Source: RCIO01 sp965232405
Lineage (GTDB): Bacteria > Pseudomonadota > Alphaproteobacteria > Rhizobiales > Rhizobiaceae
Reading direction: 5' to 3'
DNA: 64,000 bases
Assembly (NCBI GenBank): GCA_965232405.1
Contig: OZ246966.1
Coordinates: forward strand, 1,736,001-1,800,000
The notes under the pieces are model-generated. The model was not told the DNA's origin. It ran no database searches and worked only from the letters and a program-made list of their open reading frames with translations. The position numbers and the translations under genes are program-made. Position 1 is the first letter of the stretch, and each line of letters opens with the position of its first letter. Positions 17,560 to 27,233 of the stretch are shown in pieces.

Positions 17560-17574
17560 TTAAGGAAAAATTAA
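17560..17574 (-). promoter_or_regulatory. CtrA-type binding site upstream of the transglutaminase-like gene
   Basis: On the minus strand the sequence reads TTAA-TTTTTCC-TTAAC, the full CtrA consensus TTAA-N7-TTAAC. It directly precedes a GGAGG and lies about 30 bases from the start codon. Its closeness to the start means it could act as a repressor site or drive a very short leader. Confidence 0.6.
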
Positions 17575-17641
17575 GTGTGTGGGACAGCGACTGTCAATTC
17601 ACGTTGGCTGTAACATTCCGGCATGGTTACCCGCCGGGCTG

Positions 17642-18919
17642 TCAGGCCTTGCGCGCGGCGGGCTTGCGCTTTGCTACAGGAGCGCCACCGGCCTTGGCGT
17701 TGGAGCGGATGAAATCGAGGATGCGCGGCGCGATGTCGGCGCGGAAACGCGACCCGTTGAACACGCCGTAGTGACCGACCTTCGGCTGCACATAGTGGGC
17801 GCGCATCGCGTCGGGAATGTTGACGCACAGATCATGTGCGGCCTCGGTCTGCCCGAGACCGGAAATATCGTCGTTCTCGCCCTCGACCGTGAGCAGCGCA
17901 ACATTGCGGATCGCCGAAGGATCGACGAGCTCGCCGCGATGGGTCATCTCACCCTTCGGCAGGGCATGGCGGACAAAGACCGTGTCGACCGTTTGCAGAT
18001 AGAACTCCGCAGCAAGGTCCATGACAGCCAGATATTCGTCATAGAACTCGCGGTGTTTTTCAGCCGAATCGCCGTCGTCCTTCACCATGTGCATGAAGAA
18101 GTCCTTGTGGGCGATCAGATGGCGGTCGAGGTTCATCGACATGAAGCCCGAAAGCTGCAGGAAACCGGGATAGACAGGACGCCCGAAGCCCGGATGCGGC
18201 CACGGCACGGTGGTGATCACGTTGTCGCGAAACCAGTCGATGCCCTTTTCCTCGGCCAGCAGATTGACGGCGGTCGGGTTGCGGCGCGTATCGATTGGCC
18301 CGCCCATCAGCGTCATGGAGGACGGCGCGGCATCGTCGCCCCGCGCTTCCATCACCGAGACCGCAGAAAGAACCGGCACGGAAGGCTGGCAAACCGCAAT
18401 CACATGGGTGTCGGGTCCCAGAAAGCGCAGCATTTCAATGACGTAGTCGACATAGTCGTCAAGATCGAACGGGCCGTCGGCAAGCGGAACCATGCGGGCG
18501 TCGGCCCAGTCGGTGATGAAGACCTCGGCGCGGGGCAGGAGTGTCTCAACAGTGCCGCGGAGCAGCGTGGCATAGTGGCCCGACATGGGCGCTACAATCA
18601 GGATCTTCGGGTCCGGGCGGTGACCGGCGGGCAAGTCACGCCCGAAATGAAGCAGGTCGCAGAAGGGCTTCGACCAGACTACTTTCTCCTCGACCGGCAC
18701 ATGCACGAAGTTGATGACCGTCTCGTCGATGCCGAATTCCGGCTTGGCGTAGCGGCGGGTCGTGCGCTCAAACAACTCCGCCGCGCCCGCAACCGAACGA
18801 CCCAGCGTCGTCTGCGATACAGGATTGAGCGGATGGCTGTAGAACAGCTTCACCGCGTCCGCAAAGGCCCGGTAGGGCTGCAAAGCGGCGTGGTTGAGTT
18901 CGTAAAGTTGATAGAACAT
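17642..18919 (-). CDS. phaZ: intracellular polyhydroxyalkanoate depolymerase
   Basis: A 425-residue alpha/beta hydrolase that degrades native cytoplasmic PHA granules. N-terminal MFYQLYELNHAALQPYRAFA is the usual start of the rhizobial PhaZ. The nucleophile elbow reads VCQPSVP with Cys177 in place of Ser, typical of this granule enzyme. ILIVAPMSGHYATLLRGT near residue 106, and the C-terminal VEGENDDISGLGQT and VGHYGVFNGSRFR segments hold the Asp and His. The tail is Lys/Ala-rich. The ATG at 18919 is preferred to an upstream extension to 18976. A TGC-rich dyad lies 85 bases upstream. Confidence 0.94.
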   Translation of the reverse strand: MFYQLYELNHAALQPYRAFADAVKLFYSHPLNPVSQTTLGRSVAGAAELFERTTRRYAKPEFGIDETVINFVHVPVEEKVVWSKPFCDLLHFGRDLPAGHRPDPKILIVAPMSGHYATLLRGTVETLLPRAEVFITDWADARMVPLADGPFDLDDYVDYVIEMLRFLGPDTHVIAVCQPSVPVLSAVSVMEARGDDAAPSSMTLMGGPIDTRRNPTAVNLLAEEKGIDWFRDNVITTVPWPHPGFGRPVYPGFLQLSGFMSMNLDRHLIAHKDFFMHMVKDDGDSAEKHREFYDEYLAVMDLAAEFYLQTVDTVFVRHALPKGEMTHRGELVDPSAIRNVALLTVEGENDDISGLGQTEAAHDLCVNIPDAMRAHYVQPKVGHYGVFNGSRFRADIAPRILDFIRSNAKAGGAPVAKRKPAARKA

Positions 18920-19003
18920 TCGCCCCGGTCCCAGCTGATGCAACGGGCGCGGCCGCGACAACAGGCCGAGCGCCAATGTTATGCGGCAAAGCTAAGCAGA
19001 GTA

Positions 19004-19020
19004 TTGCTGCATTGCAACAA
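19004..19020. promoter_or_regulatory. TTGCTGCA-T-TGCAACAA dyad upstream of phaZ (PhaR-like operator)
   Basis: TTGCTGCA (19004-19011) and TGCAACAA (19013-19020) form an 8-bp dyad with one mismatch and one central base. It lies 85 bases before the phaZ start. PhaR/AniA, the repressor of polyhydroxyalkanoate genes, is known to bind TGC-rich dyads of this kind; the match is made from memory. Confidence 0.45.
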
Positions 19021-19057
19021 CAAAAGGCGGACCCCGCGTCACCTGCCATCGACGAAA

Positions 19058-19636
19058 CTACTCGTCCGGCGTTAACAGCATCAGAACGCGTTTTGCCGGC
19101 TCGATGCCAGCAGGGACCTCGTCGCGGAACGCCTGGGCCAGCGCCGTTGGCGCTCCGGCAGGTGAAAGTTCACGAAAACCAAGCGTTTCGTAGAATGGCT
19201 GGTTAAAGGGAACATCCCGAAACGTGGTGAGGCTGACGCCCGCCGCACCGGCGGTCCGGGCCCCGGCAATCACCGTTTCAACCAGGGCCCGCCCCAGCCC
19301 CTTGCGGCCGTGGGCGGGATCGACGGAGAGTTCCCGCAGGTGCGAAAAGGTGCCTAATGGCTTCGCAACCGCAAAACCGGCGGGCTCGTCATCCGGCCCT
19401 GTAGCGACGAATACCTCGCCGCCCGCCAGCATGTGCCGGAACTCTTCGATATTGGAAAAACCGTCGTCCACGAGCTGCGGATAGCCGTGATCGCCGAACA
19501 GACGGCCGGCCGCGTTTTCGACAGCTATCAGCCGTCGGTCATCGTCAGAATTGCGGTAGCGGATGCGATAACCGGACGGGACATTTATGCCGTTCCACGG
19601 CTCAATGTCGGGCGGCGCACCAGCCGCACGGCTCAT
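19058..19636 (-). CDS. GNAT family N-acetyltransferase
   Basis: A 192-residue acetyltransferase. The acetyl-CoA binding motif A appears as LRELSVDPAHGRKGLGRALVETVIAGA (Q/R-x-x-G-x-G/A type) near residue 95-120, and the C-terminal FYETLGFRELSPAG is the usual beta-strand end. It is the last gene of the FMN reductase-pyrF-DUF1330 run; its ATG overlaps the DUF1330 stop (TAATG). Substrate unknown. Confidence 0.87.
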   Translation of the reverse strand: MSRAAGAPPDIEPWNGINVPSGYRIRYRNSDDDRRLIAVENAAGRLFGDHGYPQLVDDGFSNIEEFRHMLAGGEVFVATGPDDEPAGFAVAKPLGTFSHLRELSVDPAHGRKGLGRALVETVIAGARTAGAAGVSLTTFRDVPFNQPFYETLGFRELSPAGAPTALAQAFRDEVPAGIEPAKRVLMLLTPDE

Positions 19637-19926
19637 TACTCGAAACCGTCGACGATAACCATGTCGGCATCCGCCACCGTGACGCGGATCGCCTTTGCAG
19701 CCTGATATTCAGGCGAGTTGTAGCAGTCGATTGCGGCCTGTTTGGACGGAAACTCGATCACGACGTTGCGCGCGCGACCGTTGCCTTCCATCACCGAATA
19801 GTCGCCGCCTCGCGCCAGAAAGTTGGCGCCGAACCGCTCGAATGCCGGCTTGGCCGTGGCCACATAATCCTTGTAGCGTTCGGGGTCGCGGACATCGACA
19901 TGCGCGATCCAGTATCCTTTCGGCAT
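19636..19926 (-). CDS. DUF1330 domain protein
   Basis: A 96-residue protein of the dimeric alpha-beta barrel superfamily. MPKGYWIAHVDVRDPERYKDYV and the central GGDYSVMEG, then VVIEFPSKQAAIDCYNSPEYQ, are the DUF1330 pattern. Function is not established. It starts 28 bases after pyrF and its stop overlaps the GNAT start by one base. The ATG at 19926 follows GGGAGGGC and is preferred over the much longer open frame. Confidence 0.9.
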   Translation of the reverse strand: MPKGYWIAHVDVRDPERYKDYVATAKPAFERFGANFLARGGDYSVMEGNGRARNVVIEFPSKQAAIDCYNSPEYQAAKAIRVTVADADMVIVDGFE

Positions 19927-19954
19927 ATTGCCCTCCCAATAAAAGCCGGCTGCC

Positions 19955-20650
19955 TTACGCCGCCGCCATCTCCTCCAATATCGCCCGCGCCGCCACGGCA
20001 CGGTCCGGCGCGGCGACAACCGGCCTGGCGACCACAAGGTGGCTCGCGCCGGCGCGCAGCGCATCTGCCGGTGTGGCAACGCGCTTCTGGTCGCCTGCTT
20101 GCGTGCCGGCAGGCCTTATTCCCGGCGTGACCAGCGCCATGTCCGGGCCGATCAGGCTGCGCAGTGCGGCCGCCTCGGTTGCAGCGCCGACAATGCCCCC
20201 CATCCCGGCGTCCCTGGCCTGCGCAGCGCGCTTGGATGCCAGCGAAGCCGCGCCTTCGGCATATCCCGCATCAGCCAGATCGGCGTCATCCATCGACGTC
20301 AAAACGGTTACGCCAAGCAGGCACAGACCCGACCCGCTGGCTGCATCGACGGCGGCGCGCATCGCCTTCGGATAGGCGTGGATGGTGAGCATCGAAGCGC
20401 CCAAACGAGCGACGCTCTCAACGCCCTTGGCAACTGTGTTGTCGATATCGAGCAGCTTCAGGTCGAGAAACACCTTCTTGCCGTCGGCAATCAGGTCGCG
20501 CGCGAAATCCAGACCGCCAGCGTAGGCGAGCTGATAACCGATCTTGTAGAACCCGACCGTATCGCCCAGCGCGCTCACAACCTGCTCGGCATCGGCAATT
20601 GTCGGAACGTCCAGACCGACGATCAGGCGATCGCGCATTTCGTCCTGCAT
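19955..20650 (-). CDS. pyrF: orotidine-5'-phosphate decarboxylase
   Basis: A 231-residue TIM-barrel enzyme making UMP from OMP in the cytosol. LIVGLDVPTIADAEQVV begins the barrel; the catalytic FLDLKLLDIDNTVAKGV (D-x-K-x-x-D) is near residue 60, and VTPGIRPAG near residue 180 binds phosphate. The ATG at 20650 overlaps the stop of the FMN reductase gene (TGATG), so it is translationally coupled; an ATG at 20638 is also possible. Confidence 0.96.
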   Translation of the reverse strand: MQDEMRDRLIVGLDVPTIADAEQVVSALGDTVGFYKIGYQLAYAGGLDFARDLIADGKKVFLDLKLLDIDNTVAKGVESVARLGASMLTIHAYPKAMRAAVDAASGSGLCLLGVTVLTSMDDADLADAGYAEGAASLASKRAAQARDAGMGGIVGAATEAAALRSLIGPDMALVTPGIRPAGTQAGDQKRVATPADALRAGASHLVVARPVVAAPDRAVAARAILEEMAAA

Positions 20651-21240
20651 CAATGCTCCACCCTCGTCGACAGCATGCGCGCATGCTCCATGAGCACTCT
20701 GCAAAGCCGCTCCATGCCCTTCTTCAACCGCTCCTGAACGAAATTGCCATCCTCGTCGAAGGCATCGGCCCCGTTGGGCACCGAAACCTGAGGAGCGATG
20801 ACCTCCATCTGGATGTGCGACAGCACGGCGCGGAGATGAGTCGCGCTTCGGATACCGGCAAAGTGGCCGTCGGAGGACGAGCAGATTGCCGCGACCTTCC
20901 CGGGATAGGGTTTCAGCGGCTTGCCGCCATCCTTGCTGACGCGGCTCACCCAGTCGATGGTGTTTTTCAACAGCGGCGGCATGGAGCCGTTATATTCGGG
21001 CGTACAGATCAGGATGGCGTCGTGGGAGGCGAACAGCCGGGCCAGCTTGATGGCATTTTCGGGGATGCCCTTTTCCGACTCCAGATCCTCGTCCATGATC
21101 GGAAGCGGGTAATCGGCCAGCGATATGCGCGTAACGTCGGCGCCCTGCGAAGCGAGTTCCCGCTGTGCCAGATCGGCGGTCTTGCCGGAATAGGCGCCGG
21201 TCCTGATCGAACCCGCAAAGACCAGGATTTTCGGTATCAT
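20650..21240 (-). CDS. NADPH-dependent FMN reductase family protein
   Basis: A 196-residue flavodoxin-like protein. The FMN phosphate loop is VFAGSIRTGAYSGKTADLA near residue 8, and TPEYNGSMPPLLKNTIDWVSR near residue 75 is the second flavin loop of the YieF/chromate reductase group. It reduces free flavin or quinones using NAD(P)H. It is first in the run leading to pyrF. The ATG at 21240 is used rather than a TTG two codons upstream. Confidence 0.9.
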   Translation of the reverse strand: MIPKILVFAGSIRTGAYSGKTADLAQRELASQGADVTRISLADYPLPIMDEDLESEKGIPENAIKLARLFASHDAILICTPEYNGSMPPLLKNTIDWVSRVSKDGGKPLKPYPGKVAAICSSSDGHFAGIRSATHLRAVLSHIQMEVIAPQVSVPNGADAFDEDGNFVQERLKKGMERLCRVLMEHARMLSTRVEH

Positions 21241-21297
21241 CGGCAATCACCCGCCTTGGCGCGGTTGTGCAGACTGGCCCATCCCGACACTGCCGCG

Positions 21298-21921
21298 TCA
21301 GTGTCGCGGTTCGGGTAATACCGGTTCACCGCGCGAATACAACCACAGTGTCGTCGGCGGAATGTTGCGGATAATGAAGTCGTAGCGCGTGACACGGTAG
21401 GTGCCCTTGCCGGGCGGAACCGGCGAGCGGGGACCGTAGGTAAGCTGCACGATCGGGCGACCGGGCGGGACACGGTCCAGCAGGCTTTCGACATATTCGA
21501 CCCGCTGCTTGACGGGAAAGTTGAGCAGCGGGACGCCCGACACGATGGAATCGAAGGTCTTGCCGGCATGCTCGCCCAGCGTATCGTCGAGATTGAAAGC
21601 GTCGCCCTGGATCAGGTTGATGTCGGGATAGTGCTTGGCGAGATGTGCAACGAACTCCGAGGAATATTCGATCGCGAAAAGCTGCTCTGGTTTCACGCCG
21701 CGCTCGAGGATTGCCTTGGTAATTACGCCCGTGCCCGCGCCAAGCTCCAGAACCGGTATGCCGGAAGTCGGGTCAATTACGCTTGCCATGCGGCGCGCCG
21801 TGACCGAACTGGTCGGGATGATCGCGCCCACCGCTCGTGGTTTGTCCACCCATCCCCGGAAGAAGCGCAGCTCCTCATCGAAACGCGCGGCGAATTTCCG
21901 GATTCCGGGATGGGCAGTCAT
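21298..21921 (-). CDS. pmtA: phosphatidylethanolamine N-methyltransferase
   Basis: A 207-residue SAM-dependent methyltransferase of the Sinorhizobium/Rhodobacter PmtA type, making phosphatidylcholine from phosphatidylethanolamine at the inner membrane. FFRGWVDKPRAVGAIIPTS near residue 20 and the SAM motif VLELGAGTGVITKAIL near residue 53 are characteristic, as is SGVPLLNFP. Downstream of dnaJ, as in other rhizobia. The ATG at 21921 is preferred to a longer open frame. The three methylations use three SAM, linking it to AhcY. Confidence 0.92.
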   Translation of the reverse strand: MTAHPGIRKFAARFDEELRFFRGWVDKPRAVGAIIPTSSVTARRMASVIDPTSGIPVLELGAGTGVITKAILERGVKPEQLFAIEYSSEFVAHLAKHYPDINLIQGDAFNLDDTLGEHAGKTFDSIVSGVPLLNFPVKQRVEYVESLLDRVPPGRPIVQLTYGPRSPVPPGKGTYRVTRYDFIIRNIPPTTLWLYSRGEPVLPEPRH

Positions 21922-22002
21922 GGACGTACTCCTCGTATCGGCCCTAGGGCCGTTTCCACATCTACATATGCGCTGACCCAACGGAAACAAGTTCCGGGCG
22001 CG

Positions 22003-23133
22003 TTATTCCCCGAATGATTCCAGGAAATCCTTCATGCGGCTGAAAAAGCCGCTCGATTGCGGACTGTTTTCCTTGGACGAAAGCTGTTCGAATTCTTCCA
22101 GCAGTTCGCGCTGCCGCTTTGACAGGTTCTGTGGCGTCTCCACGGCGATCTGGATATACAGATCACCGACCTGCGGCTGGCGCAGGACCGGCATGCCCTT
22201 GCCCTTGAGACGGAACTGACGGCCGTTTTGCGATCCTTCGGGAACCTTGACCCTTGTCTGGGTGCCATCCAGCGTGGTCACTTCGAATGACCCGCCGAGC
22301 GCTGCGGTGGTCATGGAAATCGGCACCTTGCAGTAAAGGTCTGAGCCATCGCGCTGGAAAAACTCATGCGGCTTGACCGACAGGAATATGTAAAGGTCGC
22401 CGGCCGGTGATCCGCGCAGGCCGGCCTCGCCCTCGCCAGCCAGCCTGATGCGCGTTCCGTCCTCGATGCCGGCCGGAATGTTGACGGACAGCGAACGCTC
22501 CTCGGTCACCCGGCCCTGGCCGGAACATTTCGGGCAGGCGTCAGTGATCGTCTCGCCGCGGCCCTGACATTGCGGGCAGGTGCGTTCGATGGAGAAAAAG
22601 CCCTGGCTGGCGCGCACACGCCCATGACCCTGGCACATCGCGCAGGTCGTTGGCGACGTGCCGGGCTTTGCGCCAGAGCCGGAACAGTCCGAACATTGAA
22701 TGGAACTCGGCACATGGATCTGCGCCGTCTTGCCGGCGTAGGCTTCCTCGAGCGTTATTTCCATGTTGTAGCGCAAATCGGCGCCACGCTCGCGGCCTCC
22801 GGCCGAACGGCGGCGACCGCCGCCCATCATGTCACCGAAGATATCCTCGAAAATGTCGGCGAACCCGCCGCCGCCAAAGCCGCCGCCAGCACCACCACCC
22901 ATACCGCCATTTTCAAACGCCGCATGACCGAAGCGGTCATAGGCGGCCCGCTTCTGCGGGTCGCGCAGGCAGTCATAGGCTTCGTTGACTTCCTTGAATT
23001 TCTGCTCGGCCGATGGATCGTCGGGGTTGCGATCGGGATGGAAGCGCATGGCCTGCTTGCGGAATGCGGCCTTCAGTTCCTTTTCGTCCGCGCCTTTTGC
23101 GACGCCCAGCGTTTCGTAGAAATCAGCCTTCAT
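22003..23133 (-). CDS. dnaJ: chaperone DnaJ
   Basis: A 376-residue Hsp40 co-chaperone that delivers clients to DnaK and stimulates its ATPase. J domain residues 1-70 include the HPD motif in MRFHPDRNPDDPSA; a Gly-rich linker follows; the zinc domain has all four repeats, CSDCSGSG, CAMCQGHG, CPQCQGRG and CPKCSGQG. The C-terminal substrate domain is complete. The ATG at 23133 begins MKADFYETLGV. An acyltransferase gene separates it from dnaK, so it may have its own promoter in 23134-23283. Confidence 0.97.
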   Translation of the reverse strand: MKADFYETLGVAKGADEKELKAAFRKQAMRFHPDRNPDDPSAEQKFKEVNEAYDCLRDPQKRAAYDRFGHAAFENGGMGGGAGGGFGGGGFADIFEDIFGDMMGGGRRRSAGGRERGADLRYNMEITLEEAYAGKTAQIHVPSSIQCSDCSGSGAKPGTSPTTCAMCQGHGRVRASQGFFSIERTCPQCQGRGETITDACPKCSGQGRVTEERSLSVNIPAGIEDGTRIRLAGEGEAGLRGSPAGDLYIFLSVKPHEFFQRDGSDLYCKVPISMTTAALGGSFEVTTLDGTQTRVKVPEGSQNGRQFRLKGKGMPVLRQPQVGDLYIQIAVETPQNLSKRQRELLEEFEQLSSKENSPQSSGFFSRMKDFLESFGE

Positions 23134-23283
23134 AATACCCTGCGGATGCACATGTCGCAGACCCGGCGCCGCAAACCTGTGACGGTTGGTACCCGATCAA
23201 GGCACGGATTTAGTAAAGTCGGTGCGGCTATGCCATAGATTGAAGGGCAGAGCGCCGTATTTTTTGTGCCAGATGCACAGGCC

Positions 23284-24423
23284 CTAGCGAGGTTCGGCCT
23301 TCGCGTAAAGGCCAATAGCCGCCTCGGAAGCCGGGTTGGATGACGGCTTCGGTTCGGTCAGCCGCGCGGAGGCGCGATTGATCCAATTGGCGGCGGGCGT
23401 CTCGAACCAGCGGAAGGACGCCAGCGCGAGTGCGAGCACCAGCGCCATCGGCACGAACCAGAACAAATAGAAGCTGACCAGGCCCGTCGGCGCGACGACG
23501 ATGCGCCAGAGCCCGCCGAGCACCAGGCTCGCGACGACCGGGTGGATCAGGTAGATCGAAAACGAGACCCGACCCAGCGGATCGAAGACTTTCAGGAAAT
23601 ATGCGCCTTGCGGATTGCGGCGTTCGGCGACCGCTGCGAGGTAGATCGAAAGCGCCAGAATCGCCAGAACCGTGTAGGACGCGCTGATCCAAAACATGAC
23701 CACGATCGAGGTTACGAAACACAACCACGCCGAAAGGTGACTGCCGAGCGACAGACGATCCTTCTGCACCACAACGGCGACCAGCGCGCCAATGGCGAAG
23801 TCGGCAAAGGCGCGGAACGCCCCCCAGGTGTCGGCCTGAAACCAATGCTCAAAGGGCATGAGACCGGTCGCCGTCGCTGCCTCGAGCGCCAGGAACGAAG
23901 CGCCGACAAGCGCCACCAGACCGCCAGTGCCATAGTAGCGATAGGCCAGGACGATCACCGGCAGCGCAAGATAGCAGAACCATTCGGCCGAAAGCGTCCA
24001 GCCGACATAGTTGAAGGTCAGGGTGTCTGTGAACCCCCAACCCTGGATCAGAAGCAGGTTGGCCGGCAGGGCAGAAAACGCATAGCGCTCCGGCGACTGG
24101 GTTTCGTAGACACCAAACGCCACCGCCACCGCAAGCAGCACGAAGAATACCAGCGTCATCAAGTAGAGCGGGTAGAACCGTGCCACGCGGCGGACCAGGA
24201 ACCGCGCATAGCTGCCGCGCTCCTTCAGTAGCCGGCCGGCATAGCGCTCCATGATCAGGAAACCTGAGATCATGAAGAACATGTCCATGAGCGGCAGGAG
24301 GTTGATCAAGACCTCCGTGGCATGCACGGCGCTCGGCGGACCGTAGTTCAGGAAGTGAAAAACCATGACGGCCATCGCTGCCGCGATGCGCCAAAACTCA
24401 AGAATCCTGTACCGCTCAGGCAT
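23284..24423 (-). CDS. acyltransferase 3 family membrane protein (OafA/YrhL-like)
   Basis: A 379-residue inner membrane protein with about ten hydrophobic segments. RILEFWRIAAAMAVMVFHF contains the R-x10-H type start of acyltransferase 3, and FFMISGFLIMERYAGRLLK, then ARFLVRRVARFYPLYLMTL, are the family's cytoplasmic arginine elements. SIYLIHPVVASL appears near the end. These enzymes transfer acetyl groups to surface sugars such as polysaccharide or lipid A. It lies between dnaK and dnaJ, an unusual place. No SGNH domain is attached. Confidence 0.9.
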   Translation of the reverse strand: MPERYRILEFWRIAAAMAVMVFHFLNYGPPSAVHATEVLINLLPLMDMFFMISGFLIMERYAGRLLKERGSYARFLVRRVARFYPLYLMTLVFFVLLAVAVAFGVYETQSPERYAFSALPANLLLIQGWGFTDTLTFNYVGWTLSAEWFCYLALPVIVLAYRYYGTGGLVALVGASFLALEAATATGLMPFEHWFQADTWGAFRAFADFAIGALVAVVVQKDRLSLGSHLSAWLCFVTSIVVMFWISASYTVLAILALSIYLAAVAERRNPQGAYFLKVFDPLGRVSFSIYLIHPVVASLVLGGLWRIVVAPTGLVSFYLFWFVPMALVLALALASFRWFETPAANWINRASARLTEPKPSSNPASEAAIGLYAKAEPR

Positions 24424-24538
24424 GCAAACCCCTCGTACCGCGCCTACGTTCCCGCCTCTTGAACGCGGCCGAGCATTATCATCTTCAGTGAACGATGTGG
24501 CTTTGGGCTGATGTTAAGATTAATGCTGCGGACGGCAC

Positions 24539-24566
24539 AAAAAAAGCCCGGCGCAAAGGCCGGGCT
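24539..24566 (-). terminator. rho-independent terminator of dnaK
   Basis: AGCCCGGC (24559-24566 read on the minus strand) pairs with GCCGGGCT (24545-24552), followed on the minus strand by a run of seven T. It lies 24 bases past the dnaK stop and before the acyltransferase start. Confidence 0.85.
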
Positions 24567-24589
24567 CTTCTGTTGTTCTGTTGGCTCGA

Positions 24590-26512
<1,923 letters not shown>

Positions 26513-26632
26513 TGTTCTTCTCTCCGCAAAGCAGGCTTTCAGGACCCGATCAGGCGTTCCGGCGAAAGCCCCTGTTCACACGAATTACCGCCGCGGCGAC
26601 CATTGGAGGCCGGCCGCGCGGTGTTGCGGCGT

Positions 26633-26661
26633 ATATAAGTAGGAGAAATTTGCCATGCAAG
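26633..26661 (-). promoter_or_regulatory. dnaK: RpoH (sigma-32 type) heat-shock promoter of dnaK
   Basis: On the minus strand CTTGCA (26656-26661) and CTTATAT (26633-26639) are 16 bases apart, which fits the alphaproteobacterial RpoH pattern (CTTG, about 17 bases, CYTATNT). Transcription would start near 26625, giving a dnaK leader of about 110 bases. Confidence 0.6.
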
Positions 26662-27233
26662 GCGGTTGGGCAGCAGTTTCCAAGCCGGATAGCGGCTTAC
26701 CCGGCCAACGAATTCGCATATGCGGCCGTCAAGAAACCCGCATCCCGGCATTGCACTTGCCGAGGGCTTCAAGCCATGCGCATACCGATCATCCACGCCG
26801 GCGTGCGATGCACCTGCATTTCGCAGCGGCAAAAAATTCATGAGCGGAATTTCGTAAGCCTTTTGAAAAGCATAGACCATCAGTGGTCCGCTTCCGCGCC
26901 AGCCGCGCCTTGCAATGTCACCCTCCACCGTTATCTTGCGCGCGTCATTGCGGTCGCGACTGTCCGGACCTCGGATCGGCGTTTACCTGAACGCCAACTA
27001 TCGCGGCCTGGCGGCTCATGCGGGAATCCATCCTGTAGTTCAAGGCAATGAAGCCTTGTCGAGCCGGTGATGTCGCGCCCGTGTGCCTCCGGCATGCTTT
27101 TCATCTGCGCGGCGTTCAAAGCGGACTTCAGGCGCAGCGGCCTCACGAGGCCTTGTCTGCGCGCGTGCGGCTCTCGTGGGGCCGGGCGTTCTGCGATCAC
27201 ATTTTGCGACCGAGCAAGGGAGACAGGGCACCG
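26662..27233. other. long intergenic region between dnaK and the betaine methyltransferase
   Basis: About 570 bases with no convincing gene on either strand: the open frames are short, overlap each other and show no recognisable motif or ribosome site. It contains the divergent control regions of dnaK and the methyltransferase gene. AGGGAGA lies 9 bases before the methyltransferase ATG. No riboswitch fold was recognised. Confidence 0.5.

Noticed and set aside
26513..26632. ROSE-type RNA thermometer in the dnaK leader
   Set aside because: No U-U-G-C-U-type element pairing with the ribosome site could be seen.
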